This document shows, piece after piece, positions 12,501 to 24,355 of a stretch of DNA of 36,421 bases. The stretch's first letter is position 1, and the number at the start of each line of letters is the position of its first letter. The notes beneath the pieces were generated by a model that did not search any database, was not told the origin of the DNA, and worked only from the letters and a program-made list of their open reading frames with translations. Origin of the DNA: Schoenoplectus triqueter. Lineage: Eukaryota > Streptophyta > Magnoliopsida > Poales > Cyperaceae. The DNA lies in NCBI GenBank assembly GCA_964058805.1, contig CAXKVV010000750.1:1-36421 (forward strand), given 5' to 3'. A program made the translations under genes and the position numbers.

Positions 12501-14363
12501 TGGCCTATGGTGATGGGTTGAGGCAGGATCCATCAAATCCTGTGTTGTACTGCAATAGAGCAGCATGCCGATACAAGCTAGGCCAGTGGGAGAAGTCCAT
12601 TGAAGATTGCAATGATGCTCTCCGAATCCAGCCGAATTACACCAAGGCCCTTCTCAGGCGGGCTGCCTCATATGCTAAGGTCGGTATTCTTACATCACTG
12701 TTGTTCTACACTATTTATATATATGCTTAAGTCTGTAGCTTTTCTTCAGTATGTTTTCAAAAGTGGATCAAAATCTGAACTGAAAAAAAAGACAATTGTT
12801 TGTGTAGATTCCCATGTCACAATGGCCCTTTGTGTTGTGGCTTTGTATGGTTACCCAACGTGATTGATCTTAGAGTGCTGATTAGTCTCTAAGCTGGTAT
12901 TTGGGCAAGTAGGTTGCTTAAGTTTTATAATCTTATACTGAATGTGCACTATTAATGATATTGTTGCAAGCCACTCAAAATTTAATTTAACACTGGGAAA
13001 ATTTAATAATGGTATGGTAGAACAGTATGTAGTAGTATAATGAACAAATTTCCCAGCAAGATGACTTCTATTTAAGCAATATTCAGCTTGATATTTTTTA
13101 CATTATTGCAACCTATTATTAACCTAGTGTTTTGGCAAATGAAATGATATTAAAATGAATTAGGTACTAAATCCCTTTAATGCCTTTTTTTTGGTAATAG
13201 TGAAATAAAATTTAGTACTGAGTAAATAGACAACATTTCCCTCATATAAATTTATTAAGGATCATATTAGTAAGGATAAAGGCATCAAAAGTTGAGAAAT
13301 TTGATGCTTTAACTTTACCTCTTAAGGTGTTAAATTTATGGCAGTCTAAGACACCTCAATGCCACACATACTCATATGTGTCCCGACACTATTACTATGT
13401 TAATTCATATTAGTGGGGGTCAGATTCTTAACTGTACTAAACTTGAATTGGCAATTAGGTATTGCATGCTTTATGTACTAATGATAATAGCATAACTTAA
13501 ATTGATCAGATAGAGAGGTGGTCCGAGTCAGTGAAGGACTATGAGGCATTGAGGAAAGAGTTTCCAGGAGACACTGAGGTGGCAGAGGCGCTGTTTCATG
13601 CACAAGTGGCCCTCAAGTTGTCCCGTGGTGAGGAGGTCTCTAACATGAAGTTTGGCAGTGAGGTTGAGGCAATCTCTGGTCTTGACCAATTTCACACTGC
13701 TATTTCTTTACCTGGTCAGTTTTGTATTTTGAAATTAAAGCTCGTCCATTTATTCATTTAACCTAACTTCTGATTATGCCATTACTGTATTTTGTTGAAT
13801 GGTTACTGGTCCCAACCAGTGCCACTCTTGAACAGCAACATGAGAAAAAAAAAGTGCCTTAAAATAAAGTGAAGTCAGTAAGTAAAATTATTCTGTCCAA
13901 GGAGAAGTCAATATAATAAAATCACTCAAGTGGTACTTTTGACAAGCTTGTGTAATTTCACTATTACATTTCTATTCTAACAACTGAAATTATTCATTAT
14001 GTTCTTTAGGTGTGTCTGTTGTACATTTTATGGCTCCGTTAAACCCACATTGCTCCCAGATGGCTCCTTTTCTTGATGCTCTGTGTGCACGGTACCCTTC
14101 AGTAAATTTTCTCAAGGTTTGTTTTTTCTTTCATGTGCTTGTAATGTTCATTTACTTAATTAATACCTTGTAAGACATTAATGAATAATGGGATATATGG
14201 GTGAACTTAGGTGGATGTAAATGAGAACCCAGCAGTTGCCAAGGCAGAAAATGTAAGAATGGTACCAACATTCAAGATTTACAAGAATGGAAATAGAGTG
14301 AAGGACATGATTTGCCCCAGCCAGCAGCTGTTGGAGTATTCAGTCAGACATTACGGATTTTAA
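9549..14363 (+). CDS. TTL: TPR and thioredoxin-like protein, TTL family (seven coding exons)
   Basis: Seven exons join in frame with GT-AG borders: 9549-10333, 10744-10939, 11827-12011, 12346-12679, 13510-13714, 14010-14116 and 14211-14363. They give 1,965 nt, about 654 aa, close to the usual TTL length of roughly 680-730. Residues 1-180 are Ser/Thr/Gly-rich and probably disordered. TPR units lie at about 185-262 ([11 protein letters not shown]...), 328-420 and 423-500 ([11 protein letters not shown]...). A C-terminal thioredoxin-like fold (about 565-654) keeps the VPTF cis-proline loop. The catalytic CxxC is replaced by NPHC, so redox activity is not expected. In Arabidopsis, TTL proteins act as scaffolds in brassinosteroid signalling and in osmotic-stress and ABA responses. 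Role here is inferred from family. Splice sites were chosen by frame continuity and consensus, without transcript data. Confidence 0.93.
10577..10628. repeat. 26-bp tandem duplication in TTL intron 1
   Basis: Two perfect adjacent copies of a 26-base unit starting ATTCATTTTGCATTGTCCAT, at 10577-10602 and 10603-10628. They lie in intron 1, so no coding effect is expected. Confidence 0.9.
11135..11173. repeat. Perfect 15-bp inverted repeat in TTL intron 2
   Basis: CAGTAGATAAGGATA (11135-11149) is exactly complementary to 11159-11173, with a 9-base loop. It could fold as a hairpin in the intron RNA or be a remnant of a small foldback element. No function is implied. Confidence 0.85.
11410..11743. 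mobile_element. MITE, probably Mutator-like, in TTL intron 2
   Basis: A 334-bp AT-rich element with terminal inverted repeats. The left end reads TAGGGAAGGGATCCCTTGAC; the right end, read inward on the other strand, is GTAGGGGAAGGATCCCTTGA. It is flanked by CTCATACTA (11401-11409) and TTCATACTA (11744-11752), a 9-bp target duplication with one mismatch, which points to the Mutator superfamily. The motif TTGACAATGG is repeated near the right end. No transposase is encoded. Confidence 0.75.
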
Positions 14364-15970
14364 AACATTAATTTTTTTTTTGAAATCTCAAAACAGTGCA
14401 CGTCACACCGAGCAGAAATGTCGTTTGACCTAATCATTCAACTTTCTATTGTTTCATTCACCATCATTGTTACAGACTCGACATAATTCTTTCACGGTCT
14501 CTCGAGGACCTGTTCTTATTTGACAGCAATGGTTCCCACCTTTAGTTCCAAAACATCACGATATGTTTTTGTTGGGGATGCAAAATTGCTGTCCCACCTT
14601 TAGTCCTTCGTTTGTCATTTTTTCCTTCGTTTCTCATCTTTTGGGACAAAAAGAGAGAAAGATGAGGATTGCTGGTGGGGTTGATTGCCAAGGGAAAACA
14701 GGTTGTTCATGGAAGTACATTATAAAAAGATGGTGCCATTGCATATAGGGCTGTACTTTTGATATTTTTAGGTGTAAAGACTTCCAAGTTATCATTGTTA
14801 ACCTGAGGCCTGTTCATTCTGATTCATTTATGTTGTATAAGAAATCCAATTATAAGATAGAAGGTTAAATTAGATCTTGCATATTTTCATGTGTAATTTG
14901 CCCTGTCCTCTTTTTTAGCTATTACTTGCATGTCCAATTTAAGAGGCTGGATACTCTCATTGTTTATTCTGTTTCTCTCTTTGTTTGATCAATGAGTTCG
15001 TAATTACAAGTGATCAATGACTGTTCTAAATTGAAGAACAAGGGTTTATGGGGTCTGAAGTTTTGCTGGGTGCCAAATTATAGTGGTTGTCCTCAGACAA
15101 GTGTGTCTAGGTACGCCTCATATATCTGGCAACTGACACCGATTAGATACATCGCACATGGTATTTTGAAGAAGTGCAATAATGCATTAATGTAATTGGT
15201 TGTACACAGTGAGACCGTTTTCCAGATATGATTCCTTTATTCGACTCTGCTTTTCCATGTCTATAATTGGTAATCAATTGGACTTGAAGTCACTAGTGAC
15301 AAAGTCACTATTTACTGGAGGACCATTTTGGATCCCATACAGTCGTAGTTGGTTTATTCCAAATTGCCTTCTGGCCTGTCGATGACAGACAGAATTGGAT
15401 TTTCAATCCATTCAAACATCTAATGGTGGCACACGCAACAACTATCGCTTTGTGATTAATGTTGGGAGGAATAAGTCGCTTAGTCACTTTTAGAGCTGGA
15501 AAAAATAAAATTTTCGGTTCCATTTTTGCACGTCTATCTTTAACTGGTCTCACGATGAAGTGTTTGTTTGGAGTTTCCATTAGGTTTTGGAAGATTTTCT
15601 TGTTACGGTTACACCAGATAACCAGAAAAAAAATTGCAGTGAAGTCAGAAAATTGTGCTTTATTCTGGTGTGGTAGGTATAGTTTGATAATCGGGAATGA
15701 ATTTGGTGGATCAATAAGTGACCGAAGGTAAAAGGGAAAGAAGCAGCCTGCTAACTCGTCAGAGTCACGGGCCTGTTAGGTCCAATAGAGTTTACTTCCG
15801 CTAGAATCTCTTGGTCAACATAAGGTCCAGCTCGTGTGAAACTCTACAAAGCCTTTTAAGTCTGAAGTCTGAACGAAATTATTTAAGGATTTCAATCCCA
15901 ATCCCTAGCCGCTACATTTTCCCCTTCTTCTTCTTCTTCTTCAAGGGTTTCTTACCCCCGATATCTACGC
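14364..15970. other. Downstream region of TTL; no gene recognised
   Basis: The first few hundred bases should contain the TTL 3' UTR, but no clear poly(A) signal could be chosen. Open frames up to 90 codons on both strands (for example 15308-15580 minus, 15459-15731 plus) have no recognised domain. From about 15740 the sequence becomes promoter-like, with GGGCCT, GGTCCA and a (TTC)n-rich pyrimidine run at about 15925-15945. Confidence 0.4.
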
Positions 15971-16627
15971 TAGGACTGCAAACGAGTCGAGTCGAGCCGA
16001 GTTGGGTTTAACTCAAGCTCGGCTCATGAAAATTCGAGTCGAGTCGAGCCGAGCTCGTGAAACGGTTCGAGTTGAAAAATTTAGCTCAAACTCGGCTCGT
16101 TACTATTCGAGCTAGCTCGCGAGCTGACTCACGAGCCAATGCATGTGCGTTGACTCAATTTGATATTTAGATTTAAAACATCTACAAACTATAAAGTTGG
16201 TATATCTAGAAGATTGGTATGAGAATTGGTACAAAATTGATATATCAACAAACTATTTTTTCAATGACATCATCGCTGCATTAATTTGAATGGATGGACC
16301 AATAAAAAACTATCGAGTCAGATATACGAATCTAATTATGAGCGAGTAAGAGAGATTTTTATGCCGCTGACATGGTGAGATGGTGAGAGATGATGAGAGA
16401 GGAGTTATCGGATTAGAGTTCGGCAAAAAAAATATAAACTATTTTTTATTCGAGCTGAGTCGAGCCACGAGCCGAGCCGACCCCAACTCAAACTCGGCTC
16501 ATTTAACTACCGAGCCAGATTAGCTCGAGTCAAATTAACTCGAGTCATTTTAGCTCGAGCCAGATTAACTCGAGCCCGATCCGAGCCCGAATTGAGCCAC
16601 GAGCCCGAGCTTATTTGTGCAACCCTA
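15971..16627. mobile_element. Non-autonomous hAT-like transposon
   Basis: A 657-bp element with ends TAGGACTGCA and TGCAACCCTA (inverted repeats with mismatches). It is flanked by ATCTACGC (15963-15970) and ATCTACAC (16628-16635), an 8-bp target duplication with one change, as expected for hAT. Both subterminal regions are dense in GAGTCGAGCCGAGCTCG-like words, a known feature of plant hAT-type non-autonomous elements. The interior is AT-rich and codes for nothing recognisable. Confidence 0.8.
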
Positions 16628-17270
16628 ATCTACACTAAACTCCCATCATCTCGGCGCTCTCCTTCTCCGCCACAGCGCCTCTCCTTCCTTCGTACTTCGT
16701 ATTTACTCGCCATTTCACTGCCTGATCGCCGTGTCTTCGTGGTTGAAGGGCCTAGTCCTACCTTGCTTGTAGAAATATCTTTCTCGCGCACAGTCTTTGA
16801 CACGCTCATTTTTCTGGTATGTACTGGTATCGATTTGGGCCCCTCCCACTCCAACAAGAAAAGCATCGGCCTGGAGGGTGTGTTGACGCCCTTATTTGGG
16901 GAATTTCTTTCAGGTGATATTGAGACAAGAAACGGGTGAAATTGAGAATAGAGTATTCCAGACGGACAGAAGCAGTAGCCGTTGTGTTTCAGCTCTTGTT
17001 CATGAACTTAGTCGCATAAGGGCTCAGCAAAAAGCGATGAGCGTAGAATAGAGTCCATTGAGGCCGCAGGGCACTGTCAATTTTTAACGCCGCTCCGTGC
17101 CTGGTTTATGCTTATGGCTCAATGGTGCATGGTCAACTCAGTAAGCCTAACATCTCTGATCCTGTTACAACTTGGTGATACAAACATTTTCGAATTTCGA
17201 TACTAAAAAGTCCGCTTGGCAAGGTAGAAAAACTGCAACTTCAACTTGGATAGGTATTAGGCTGTGAAGC
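16628..17270. other. Intergenic sequence right of the hAT element; no gene recognised
   Basis: The host sequence continues across the hAT element without loss. An open frame at 16592-16939 partly consists of the element end and shows no known domain. Pyrimidine-rich sequence at 16640-16720 resembles a plant 5' leader, but I see no convincing coding exon. Confidence 0.35.
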
Positions 17271-17730
17271 TGTCAGGCCCAGGTTCCCTGTTGGGCCCAA
17301 TGGAGTTTACGGTCGCTAGAACTGAGTCTATTACTTTGGTACTTAGGCAAATACTTCCGGGCCGAGCCCATTGTGAAACTGCAACACAAAACAGATTTCA
17401 ATACGGCCCGAAATTAAACTTCTGGATTCTTCCATCCTCCGATGTTTATTAGACCCCATTTAACCTAACCTAACCTCCCCATTTCCATTTGAGCAGCAGC
17501 GCCGCCACACCCACCCCACTGTACAGGCGAGGCTCCACAGGCGGTGCTCCGTTCTCTCGCTTCATTTCTGGCGTCATCGCAAACTCAAAACCTCCTCTAA
17601 TCCTCTCCCTCTTCCTTTCTTTGACTTCTGAAAGACGGAGCGAAGTCACCTAGCTAGCGTTACAACTCGATCGGAGCATCTCTTCTCTCTCCCTCCTGAT
17701 TTTCGTCGCTCTCGCTTCGTATTGACAAGG
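17271..17730 (+). promoter_or_regulatory. Candidate housekeeping-type promoter and 5' leader
   Basis: Several site-II-like words (TGGGCC, AGGCCC, GGGCC, GAGCCCA, CGGCCC) lie between 17275 and 17415. A run of CCTAACCTAACCT follows at about 17464-17476. Then comes a C/T-rich stretch (17480-17725) typical of plant 5' UTRs, ending in a possible splice donor, AAG|GTTTGTG, near 17729. TCP-bound site II elements of this kind are common in ribosomal and mitochondrial protein gene promoters. No coding exon was found downstream before the viral block, so this is tentative. Confidence 0.35.
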
Positions 17731-19430
17731 TTTGTGATTCTGCTACTTTATTTTGCTCTTCTTCGCAATTGTTCAATGTTTTTATGTAGATTTAATTACT
17801 GATTACTTCACTTTTGTGTAACTTCCGTGTCCATTCGTCCCTCTCTCGTTCTCTCCTATTGGCGGCCAGTTCCCCTGCTGACCTAAATCAACGTCTTCTG
17901 TTTTCTTTGTCGCATCGGTTTCTGGAAGGTACTCTGCTCCTCATATATAATTTAGTTTTGTCAAGGTTTTTTAATTGGATTCTTGGTTTTGTTCTTGATT
18001 CATTGCAGCGTTTTTCATTTTTGTAAAAGTCTTATCTAGTTACAGTGACTTCTCTGTCAGATCGTTTTGGTGGTTCAAGTTATGCTGCAAAAGAAGTAAA
18101 AGAGGGCAGAGAGTGATCGCTGATGCTAATTCAGGTCAGTTGGAACCCAACTTTGTTTTTCTGCAGCTGTTAATCCTGTTGTGATGTGCCATGCCATGAG
18201 TGATGGAAAACTAACACGGCATGTCTAATGATATGACACATGTGCTGTGCCGTGTCTGGAACAGGTACCTGTGAACTATACCATAATAAATTATCAGAAG
18301 CATTCTCTTTTTGTACCTCAAGGGCAAAAGTTCTCAAGAACTGAAAAGTGTATTTATGCCTTTTTGGCATTCGGGTCCAACAACCATGAGTATTAAGTTT
18401 CTGTGGGTTTGATTTTGTATGGAATTACTAATATGGACATGAATATGATGGCTCTGCTACACATAAGCATGATTTCTAGCGCCCATACACTCTTACAAGA
18501 TAATTTGTTTTTCAATTCAGATTAATGAGGCATGATTTTAATTTCAGCTGTGTATGGTCAGCCTATAAGTTGAGCGCATGTCAAAGGGATACTCTTGATG
18601 CATATGCTGTTGATGCATATGCTGTTGATGGTGTATTTTCTGTAAGAGCAATATTGATTGAGGTGATGCCCTTTTAAAATTATTTTGCCGGTTTTAATAG
18701 TTGAGTTGGATGGTTTTCATTCATTTGACTTCCTGCTATGTAATATGTGGGTCTTCATCGGGATGTAAAATTGACTTTCTGAGGATGGATAAATAATTTC
18801 AATCTTTAGGTTGACCATGCAAAGACACAGAAGCACACAAATGAAATAAACGACAAAAATGAAAAAGAGATGAAATAAATGACAAAAAAAGCAGATAAGT
18901 TAATATCCATCCTCAGCATCACAAAGAGATGAAGTCCCACGTGAGAAACAACACAAGAAAAGGACAGTTATCTCAATTTTTTTTGTTTCTTGACTTCGTG
19001 TCATTATTAGGTAGATGACCTTTTGCTGATTTATCTCAATTTTTTGGTTCCTTTCATTTATCTCAAGTTTTTTGTCCCTGTTATAATTAGTAAATAAATG
19101 GAGTTCACTAATTTCATTTCAACATTCAAGCGCTGTCATTAGAAGTTCCATCACTTTCTTTTTTTCTCGCATTTGCCTATCATAAGTTATTTTGTTGCTT
19201 GGTTTGAGTGCTGGCAGCACAAGTACAACTGTTATAATTTGAATGTGCAGAAGAGGAATGGGTTGAATACTTTTTCTTATTTATATTCTACAAATTCTCT
19301 GCAAAATCTGATGGGACAATATGAAGAATACAATAAAATGATTATACAATAGTGACCAAACTTACTGACAGTTGAAAACTAAAAACATATGCTTTTAAAG
19401 TTGTTTTTAATTGAAGAGACGATGTATGTA
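17731..19430. other. Intron-like or intergenic sequence before the microsatellite
   Basis: T-rich sequence with no convincing ORF. If the candidate promoter at 17271-17730 is real, this would be its first intron. A 15-bp direct duplication (GATGCATATGCTGTT, twice) lies at about 18597-18626. Just before the microsatellite there are two TGTA units, its likely seed. Confidence 0.35.
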
Positions 19431-20935
<1,505 letters not shown>

Positions 20936-20947
20936 TAAGTTAATAAA

Positions 20948-21021
20948 TGAGGATTAGCATTATGCAAAAGATAGAAGAACATGAAGAAAAACGACGGTTG
21001 TCTAAAATTGGCTTCATTCAT
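20948..21021. other. Patchwork viral/host junction at the left edge of the viral block
   Basis: 20948-20967 is identical to the reverse complement of 29401-29420 (the 73-aa viral ORF, inverted here). 20999-21015 is identical to 23734-23750 (MP, same orientation). The bases between, 20968-20998, have no clear source, though they can be read as a shortened relative of the 73-aa ORF. Only 12 bases separate this patchwork from the microsatellite. Confidence 0.65.
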
Positions 21022-21461
21022 CTAATTTGAAAAAGTTGTTCAACTATCTCCCCCCTCAAAACTTGTGCTTGATTATAAATCTTGGTTCTAATCATTATAC
21101 TGGGTTGATTAGTTTGATATGGACACCTAAGTCTCACTTCGTCTAAACTTTGAATAAATGGTTGATATAATTTCAAAAAATTGTTTCCAAGGATCATTTT
21201 TAAACCTGTATCTTGCTGGTATAAGCTTGGTAATGGAAATCTTTTTCCTTCGATTAATAGTGTTAAGTTTACTGCCTTTTTAGTGATTTGCATTATTTTA
21301 TTGTTAGCAATCCTTACTCCTATAGGTTGTTTCATTGTACTCCAAAAACTTTTAGGTAAAACATTTTCATTGGCTATACATATCGTTGCTCCTGTATCTA
21401 CATAGGCGTATATTTCTTTGTTTCCTATAGTAACTTTTATAAATGTGCTATTTCTATTCAT
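21018..21461 (-). pseudogene. Truncated viral Pol: protease part only
   Basis: The first about 147 codons match the N-terminus of the complete Pol at 25825-27834, including the aspartic protease motif DTG at residues 22-24. Homology stops at 21022, in the linker before the reverse transcriptase, so RT and RNase H are missing. It overlaps the CP ORF by 8 bases, as in the complete genome. A polypurine tract (21048-21057) lies 26 bases from the breakpoint. No polymerase function is possible. Confidence 0.9.
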
Positions 21462-22771
21462 CGTCTGTATCTATATTAGAATCCGTTTCTGACTCCGTTT
21501 CTGTTTCACTGATTAACTCATAACAGTCGAAATTCATTATTTCTCCTTCAGTAAACTCTTCTTCTATTGGTTCGTATCCTATAGCGTATATTGCCTTAAG
21601 TTTTTCATCTTTCTTACCTTTAGTTTGTGGACATTCGTTAGCGTAATGGCCAATTTCTTGGCATTTCCAACATCTACAATTCTTTTTTCCTCTTGGACAT
21701 GACTTGTTTTCGTTCTTTTTCTTAAAGAATTTCTTATAATTTTTCTTCCAAGGTTTTCTGTAGGTGTTTATTTTCCTAAACTTTCTATATCTATACCGTT
21801 TTTGTCTTCTATAGTGTTTTCTATAGCTTCTGTGTCTACCTGAATGTTTACAACCATATTTTTGAGCTATTTCTGGTAATACATCACAACAATTTGTCAT
21901 TCTTCCTACTATTCTTTGTTCGTTTATCTTATAGCATATCTTTTTCCTATATTCTATAGCATATGCTTCAACTGATCCTAACGTTTGTACTTTCTCGTTT
22001 GCTTCTAGTTTTTTAAGAACAAATTGCCTCATCCCTAATGGTAGTTTTGATTTAACTATTTCTAATAGGGGTTTAGTATCTTTTAACCTATAATAGTATT
22101 CTCTAACTTGACAAAAGAAATTTTCTATGTAACATGGGTCACATAGTTCCATATTTGATAATACTGTCATTACTTCCGTTGTGTCATCATAATATCTATG
22201 TTCTTTGTTGGTTCCGCAAAATTCTAATAATAACTCTGTTGCGCAATACTCTAATAATTCGTTTTTTGGGGCAACTTCTATTGATTTTGCATCTAGGTTT
22301 GAAGTTATAGGGAAATTATGAAACCAGTTTGCTACACAACCTTTGGTGTTATATTTAATGTAGACATAAAAATCTTCTAATGTCATTTTTGCAAATCTTG
22401 TATCTTGCATTGCTACTTGTAGTTTATAATAATTTACCCATTCTAGAATGTTTCCTCTCATTTCTGTAGTGCAGTCTAGATCTAATACTCCGTTTACTAT
22501 GCTCTTTTCTCTAGGCTTATATTTTTCGGGTATGTTGTTTTCAAACCATCTACCGTTATTTTTGTAATAACCCTGCCTATAACCATAAGGAATTTCATTT
22601 GAACTATATTTTTTATTGCTACTGTCAATGTGCATTGGAGTTGGAATATTTGGGTTTGGACTATGTGGGATTATAGCTCTGTCATCGTTGTCGTCTCCTA
22701 CATTTGCATAAGGGTTTTCTCCTTCGCTATCATAGTCGAAATCTTCATCGTTTACTCTTATATAATCCTGA
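21454..22771 (-). pseudogene. Viral coat protein, 5'-truncated copy
   Basis: Matches the complete CP at 27827-29272 but lacks about the first 43 codons; homology begins at 22771. The first in-frame ATG is at 22635, giving 393 aa. The basic Lys/Arg-rich region, the CCHC zinc knuckle (CWKCQEIGHYANEC) and the acidic C-terminus are kept. It differs from the complete copy by a few residues (Arg/Lys and Gln/Pro changes in the basic region, Ile/Met near the end) and by a 3-base insertion upstream of the internal ATG. The upstream part is replaced by a 31-base inverted piece of TAV. Confidence 0.85.
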
Positions 22772-22961
22772 ATTTTTCGAAGGGGGGGAGAATCAAATTT
22801 CTAGACGGTTGCTCTGATACCAAATTTCTAGGCGGTTGCTCTGATACCAAATTTCTAGACGGTTGCTCTGATACCAAATTTCTAGGCGGTTGCTCTGATA
22901 CTGAATCTTCGGATTTTTCCATTTCTTTATAGCGGAATAAACACTTTCTTTTGTTTCTCAT
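22758..22961 (-). pseudogene. Truncated viral ORF Ib-like gene with primer-site repeats
   Basis: The first about 54 codons match the N-terminus of the 217-aa ORF at 30036-30689, including the repeated NLVSEQP(P/S)R peptide. The frame then runs into the inverted TAV piece and stops after 67 codons. Its ATG directly follows the MP stop codon (TAAATG), as in the intact copy. The other 160 or so codons and the three small ORFs that follow in the complete genome are deleted. Confidence 0.85.
22795..22902 (-). repeat. Array of four 27-bp units containing tRNA-Met primer-binding sites
   Basis: Units lie at 22795-22821, 22822-22848, 22849-22875 and 22876-22902. On the minus strand, three contain TGGTATCAGAGC, complementary to the 3' end of plant initiator tRNA-Met. 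The fourth, first in viral sense, reads CAGTATCAGAGC and has lost the leading TGG. Units alternate between CCGCCTAG and CCGTCTAG. The array is in frame and encodes a 9-residue peptide repeat. Confidence 0.9.
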
Positions 22962-23978
22962 TTATATTTTCCTATCAATTTTCTCTATCGTTTGTTTTAA
23001 ATTATTTATCTGATCATCCATTTTTACTAACTGTTTTGTTTCATCCTCTTCTTTTTTAAATGAACTATTGCTCGATGACGCTTCATTTAAACTTGCTTCA
23101 GTTATTGGTAAAGTTAATTTACTTTCAGACTCTGTAGGAGGTGAACTATTTCTTATTGGTCGTCGATTAATACCTGGTGTTAATCTTTCAAAATTTGTAG
23201 GTTTTGCTTCTAATAACCTTCGTTGATGACTTTGTAAAAATCTTCTTTGGGTGTTATCAGGTTTAATCATTGTACTTGTTTCATTAAATAATTTGTCGGT
23301 GTATATCCTATCTTGTTCTTTATATTTTATGGATAAACATGAATTACTTAGTGCATAAGCTACTTTGACACATATTACTAATGGGATATCTCCTTTTTCC
23401 ATTAATCTTCTATTTTTAAAATTGCATCTAATCGCAATACAATTATTGAGTTTTCTGGTTGTTAAAGGAATTGGATATTGTAGCGTAACGCAAAACTTTA
23501 TTATTCCATATCCTAAATCTCCTTGTATTTCTCCTAATTTTGCATCGTTGTCGTTCATAATTCTATTGTCTTCAACTATTATATCTATTGGAGTTGATAT
23601 TCCTTCTCTAAAGGTCGATTTAATTAGGATTTGTACTGTATTTATATGTAAATAACCAATTTTCTTTCTTACATCTTCTTTAATTTTTGCTAACCTATCT
23701 TCAATTTGTTTTAATTGAACTATCGGAGCTTCATGTCTAAAATTGGCTTCTTCAATCTTTATATTTTGCTCTGCTTGTGTGACTCCATAAATTACTATGT
23801 TTTTTCTATTTAAGATATCAAAAATACTTTTGTTTACGCCTTCTAGCGATGATATATCTAATTCTCCATTATTTTTTACTTTAGTTATTAAGGATTTGTC
23901 TAGTAATACGTCTGCTAGATAATTTCCTTCTATTTCTTCATGTTCTACTATGTTGTCGATAATATATTGATTTTCCAT
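22962..23978 (-). CDS. Viral movement protein (30K superfamily), copy nearest the left edge
   Basis: 338 aa from the ATG at 23978; the frame is open a little further upstream but without an earlier ATG. The central part (about residues 110-240), with the hydrophobic block around YLHINTVQILIKSTF and the later KVAYALSN, is recognisable as a caulimovirid cell-to-cell movement protein. Such proteins modify plasmodesmata. The C-terminal 80 residues are Ser/Lys/Glu-rich and end in a short coiled coil, as in caulimoviruses. It starts 12 bases after ORF VII and its stop abuts the next ATG. It differs from the copy at 30690-31706 at only two residues. Confidence 0.88.
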   Translation of the reverse strand: MENQYIIDNIVEHEEIEGNYLADVLLDKSLITKVKNNGELDISSLEGVNKSIFDILNRKNIVIYGVTQAEQNIKIEEANFRHEAPIVQLKQIEDRLAKIKEDVRKKIGYLHINTVQILIKSTFREGISTPIDIIVEDNRIMNDNDAKLGEIQGDLGYGIIKFCVTLQYPIPLTTRKLNNCIAIRCNFKNRRLMEKGDIPLVICVKVAYALSNSCLSIKYKEQDRIYTDKLFNETSTMIKPDNTQRRFLQSHQRRLLEAKPTNFERLTPGINRRPIRNSSPPTESESKLTLPITEASLNEASSSNSSFKKEEDETKQLVKMDDQINNLKQTIEKIDRKI

Positions 23979-23990
23979 TTTTAGAAACAA

Positions 23991-24176
23991 TTAAAAACCT
24001 TTTGAGATAAAAATTACCTTTCTCGTTGAAGATGAGTTGATGCCAACACTAAGGACTATTGCACTCCTTGGCTCGTCCTTACCCGTGCTCCAGGCCGCTC
24101 GTCTTCTCTGGGATTGGCTTTCTTGATCTCTTGGTTTCTTTGTTTCTTTCTTGGCAGACCTATATTGATCACTCAT
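23991..24176 (-). CDS. Small viral leader ORF (ORF VII-like), 61 aa
   Basis: A short basic protein with ATG at 24176 and TAA at 23991, placed between the promoter and MP, the position of ORF VII in caulimoviruses. No domain is recognised. It differs at three of 61 residues from the copy at 31719-31904, against two of 338 in MP, so it may be weakly constrained. In related viruses a small upstream ORF can influence translation of the polycistronic RNA; that role here is inference. Confidence 0.6.
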   Translation of the reverse strand: MSDQYRSAKKETKKPRDQESQSQRRRAAWSTGKDEPRSAIVLSVGINSSSTRKVIFISKGF

Positions 24177-24273
24177 AGAACTCTGAAACTAAAATTGAAA
24201 CTAGATTGGAACTAAACTAGGGTTTCTAACCCAGAATTGGAACTTGAACTCTTAGGATTACTAAAAAACTTCT

Positions 24274-24279
24274 TTTATT
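24274..24279 (-). terminator. Viral poly(A) signal AATAAA
   Basis: AATAAA on the minus strand lies about 77 bases downstream of the TATA box. In pararetroviruses the poly(A) signal sits just after the transcription start, so that a full-circle RNA gains a short terminal repeat. The arrangement is the expected one. Confidence 0.6.
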
Positions 24280-24355
24280 GATAACTGGGGCTGATTACAT
24301 TGGATTTCACTCGGATACCTCTTTGGGCTCCCTTCTAAATGGAGACCCTGACCCC

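Noticed and set aside
15308..15580. Minus-strand ORF of 90 aa downstream of TTL
   Set aside because: No domain, no promoter or splice context, and a similar-length frame on the other strand over the same DNA.
22795..22902. CRISPR-like array of short repeats
   Set aside because: The units are directly tandem without spacers and lie in a viral ORF of a plant genome.
23365..23655. Antisense ORF of 96 aa opposite MP, repeated at 31093-31383
   Set aside because: A shadow of the MP coding frame; its conservation simply follows the duplication of the viral DNA.
24310..24325. AGGTATCCGAG in the viral leader as the primer-binding site
   Set aside because: It differs from the tRNA-Met complement at several positions including the first, while exact matches exist in the array after MP.
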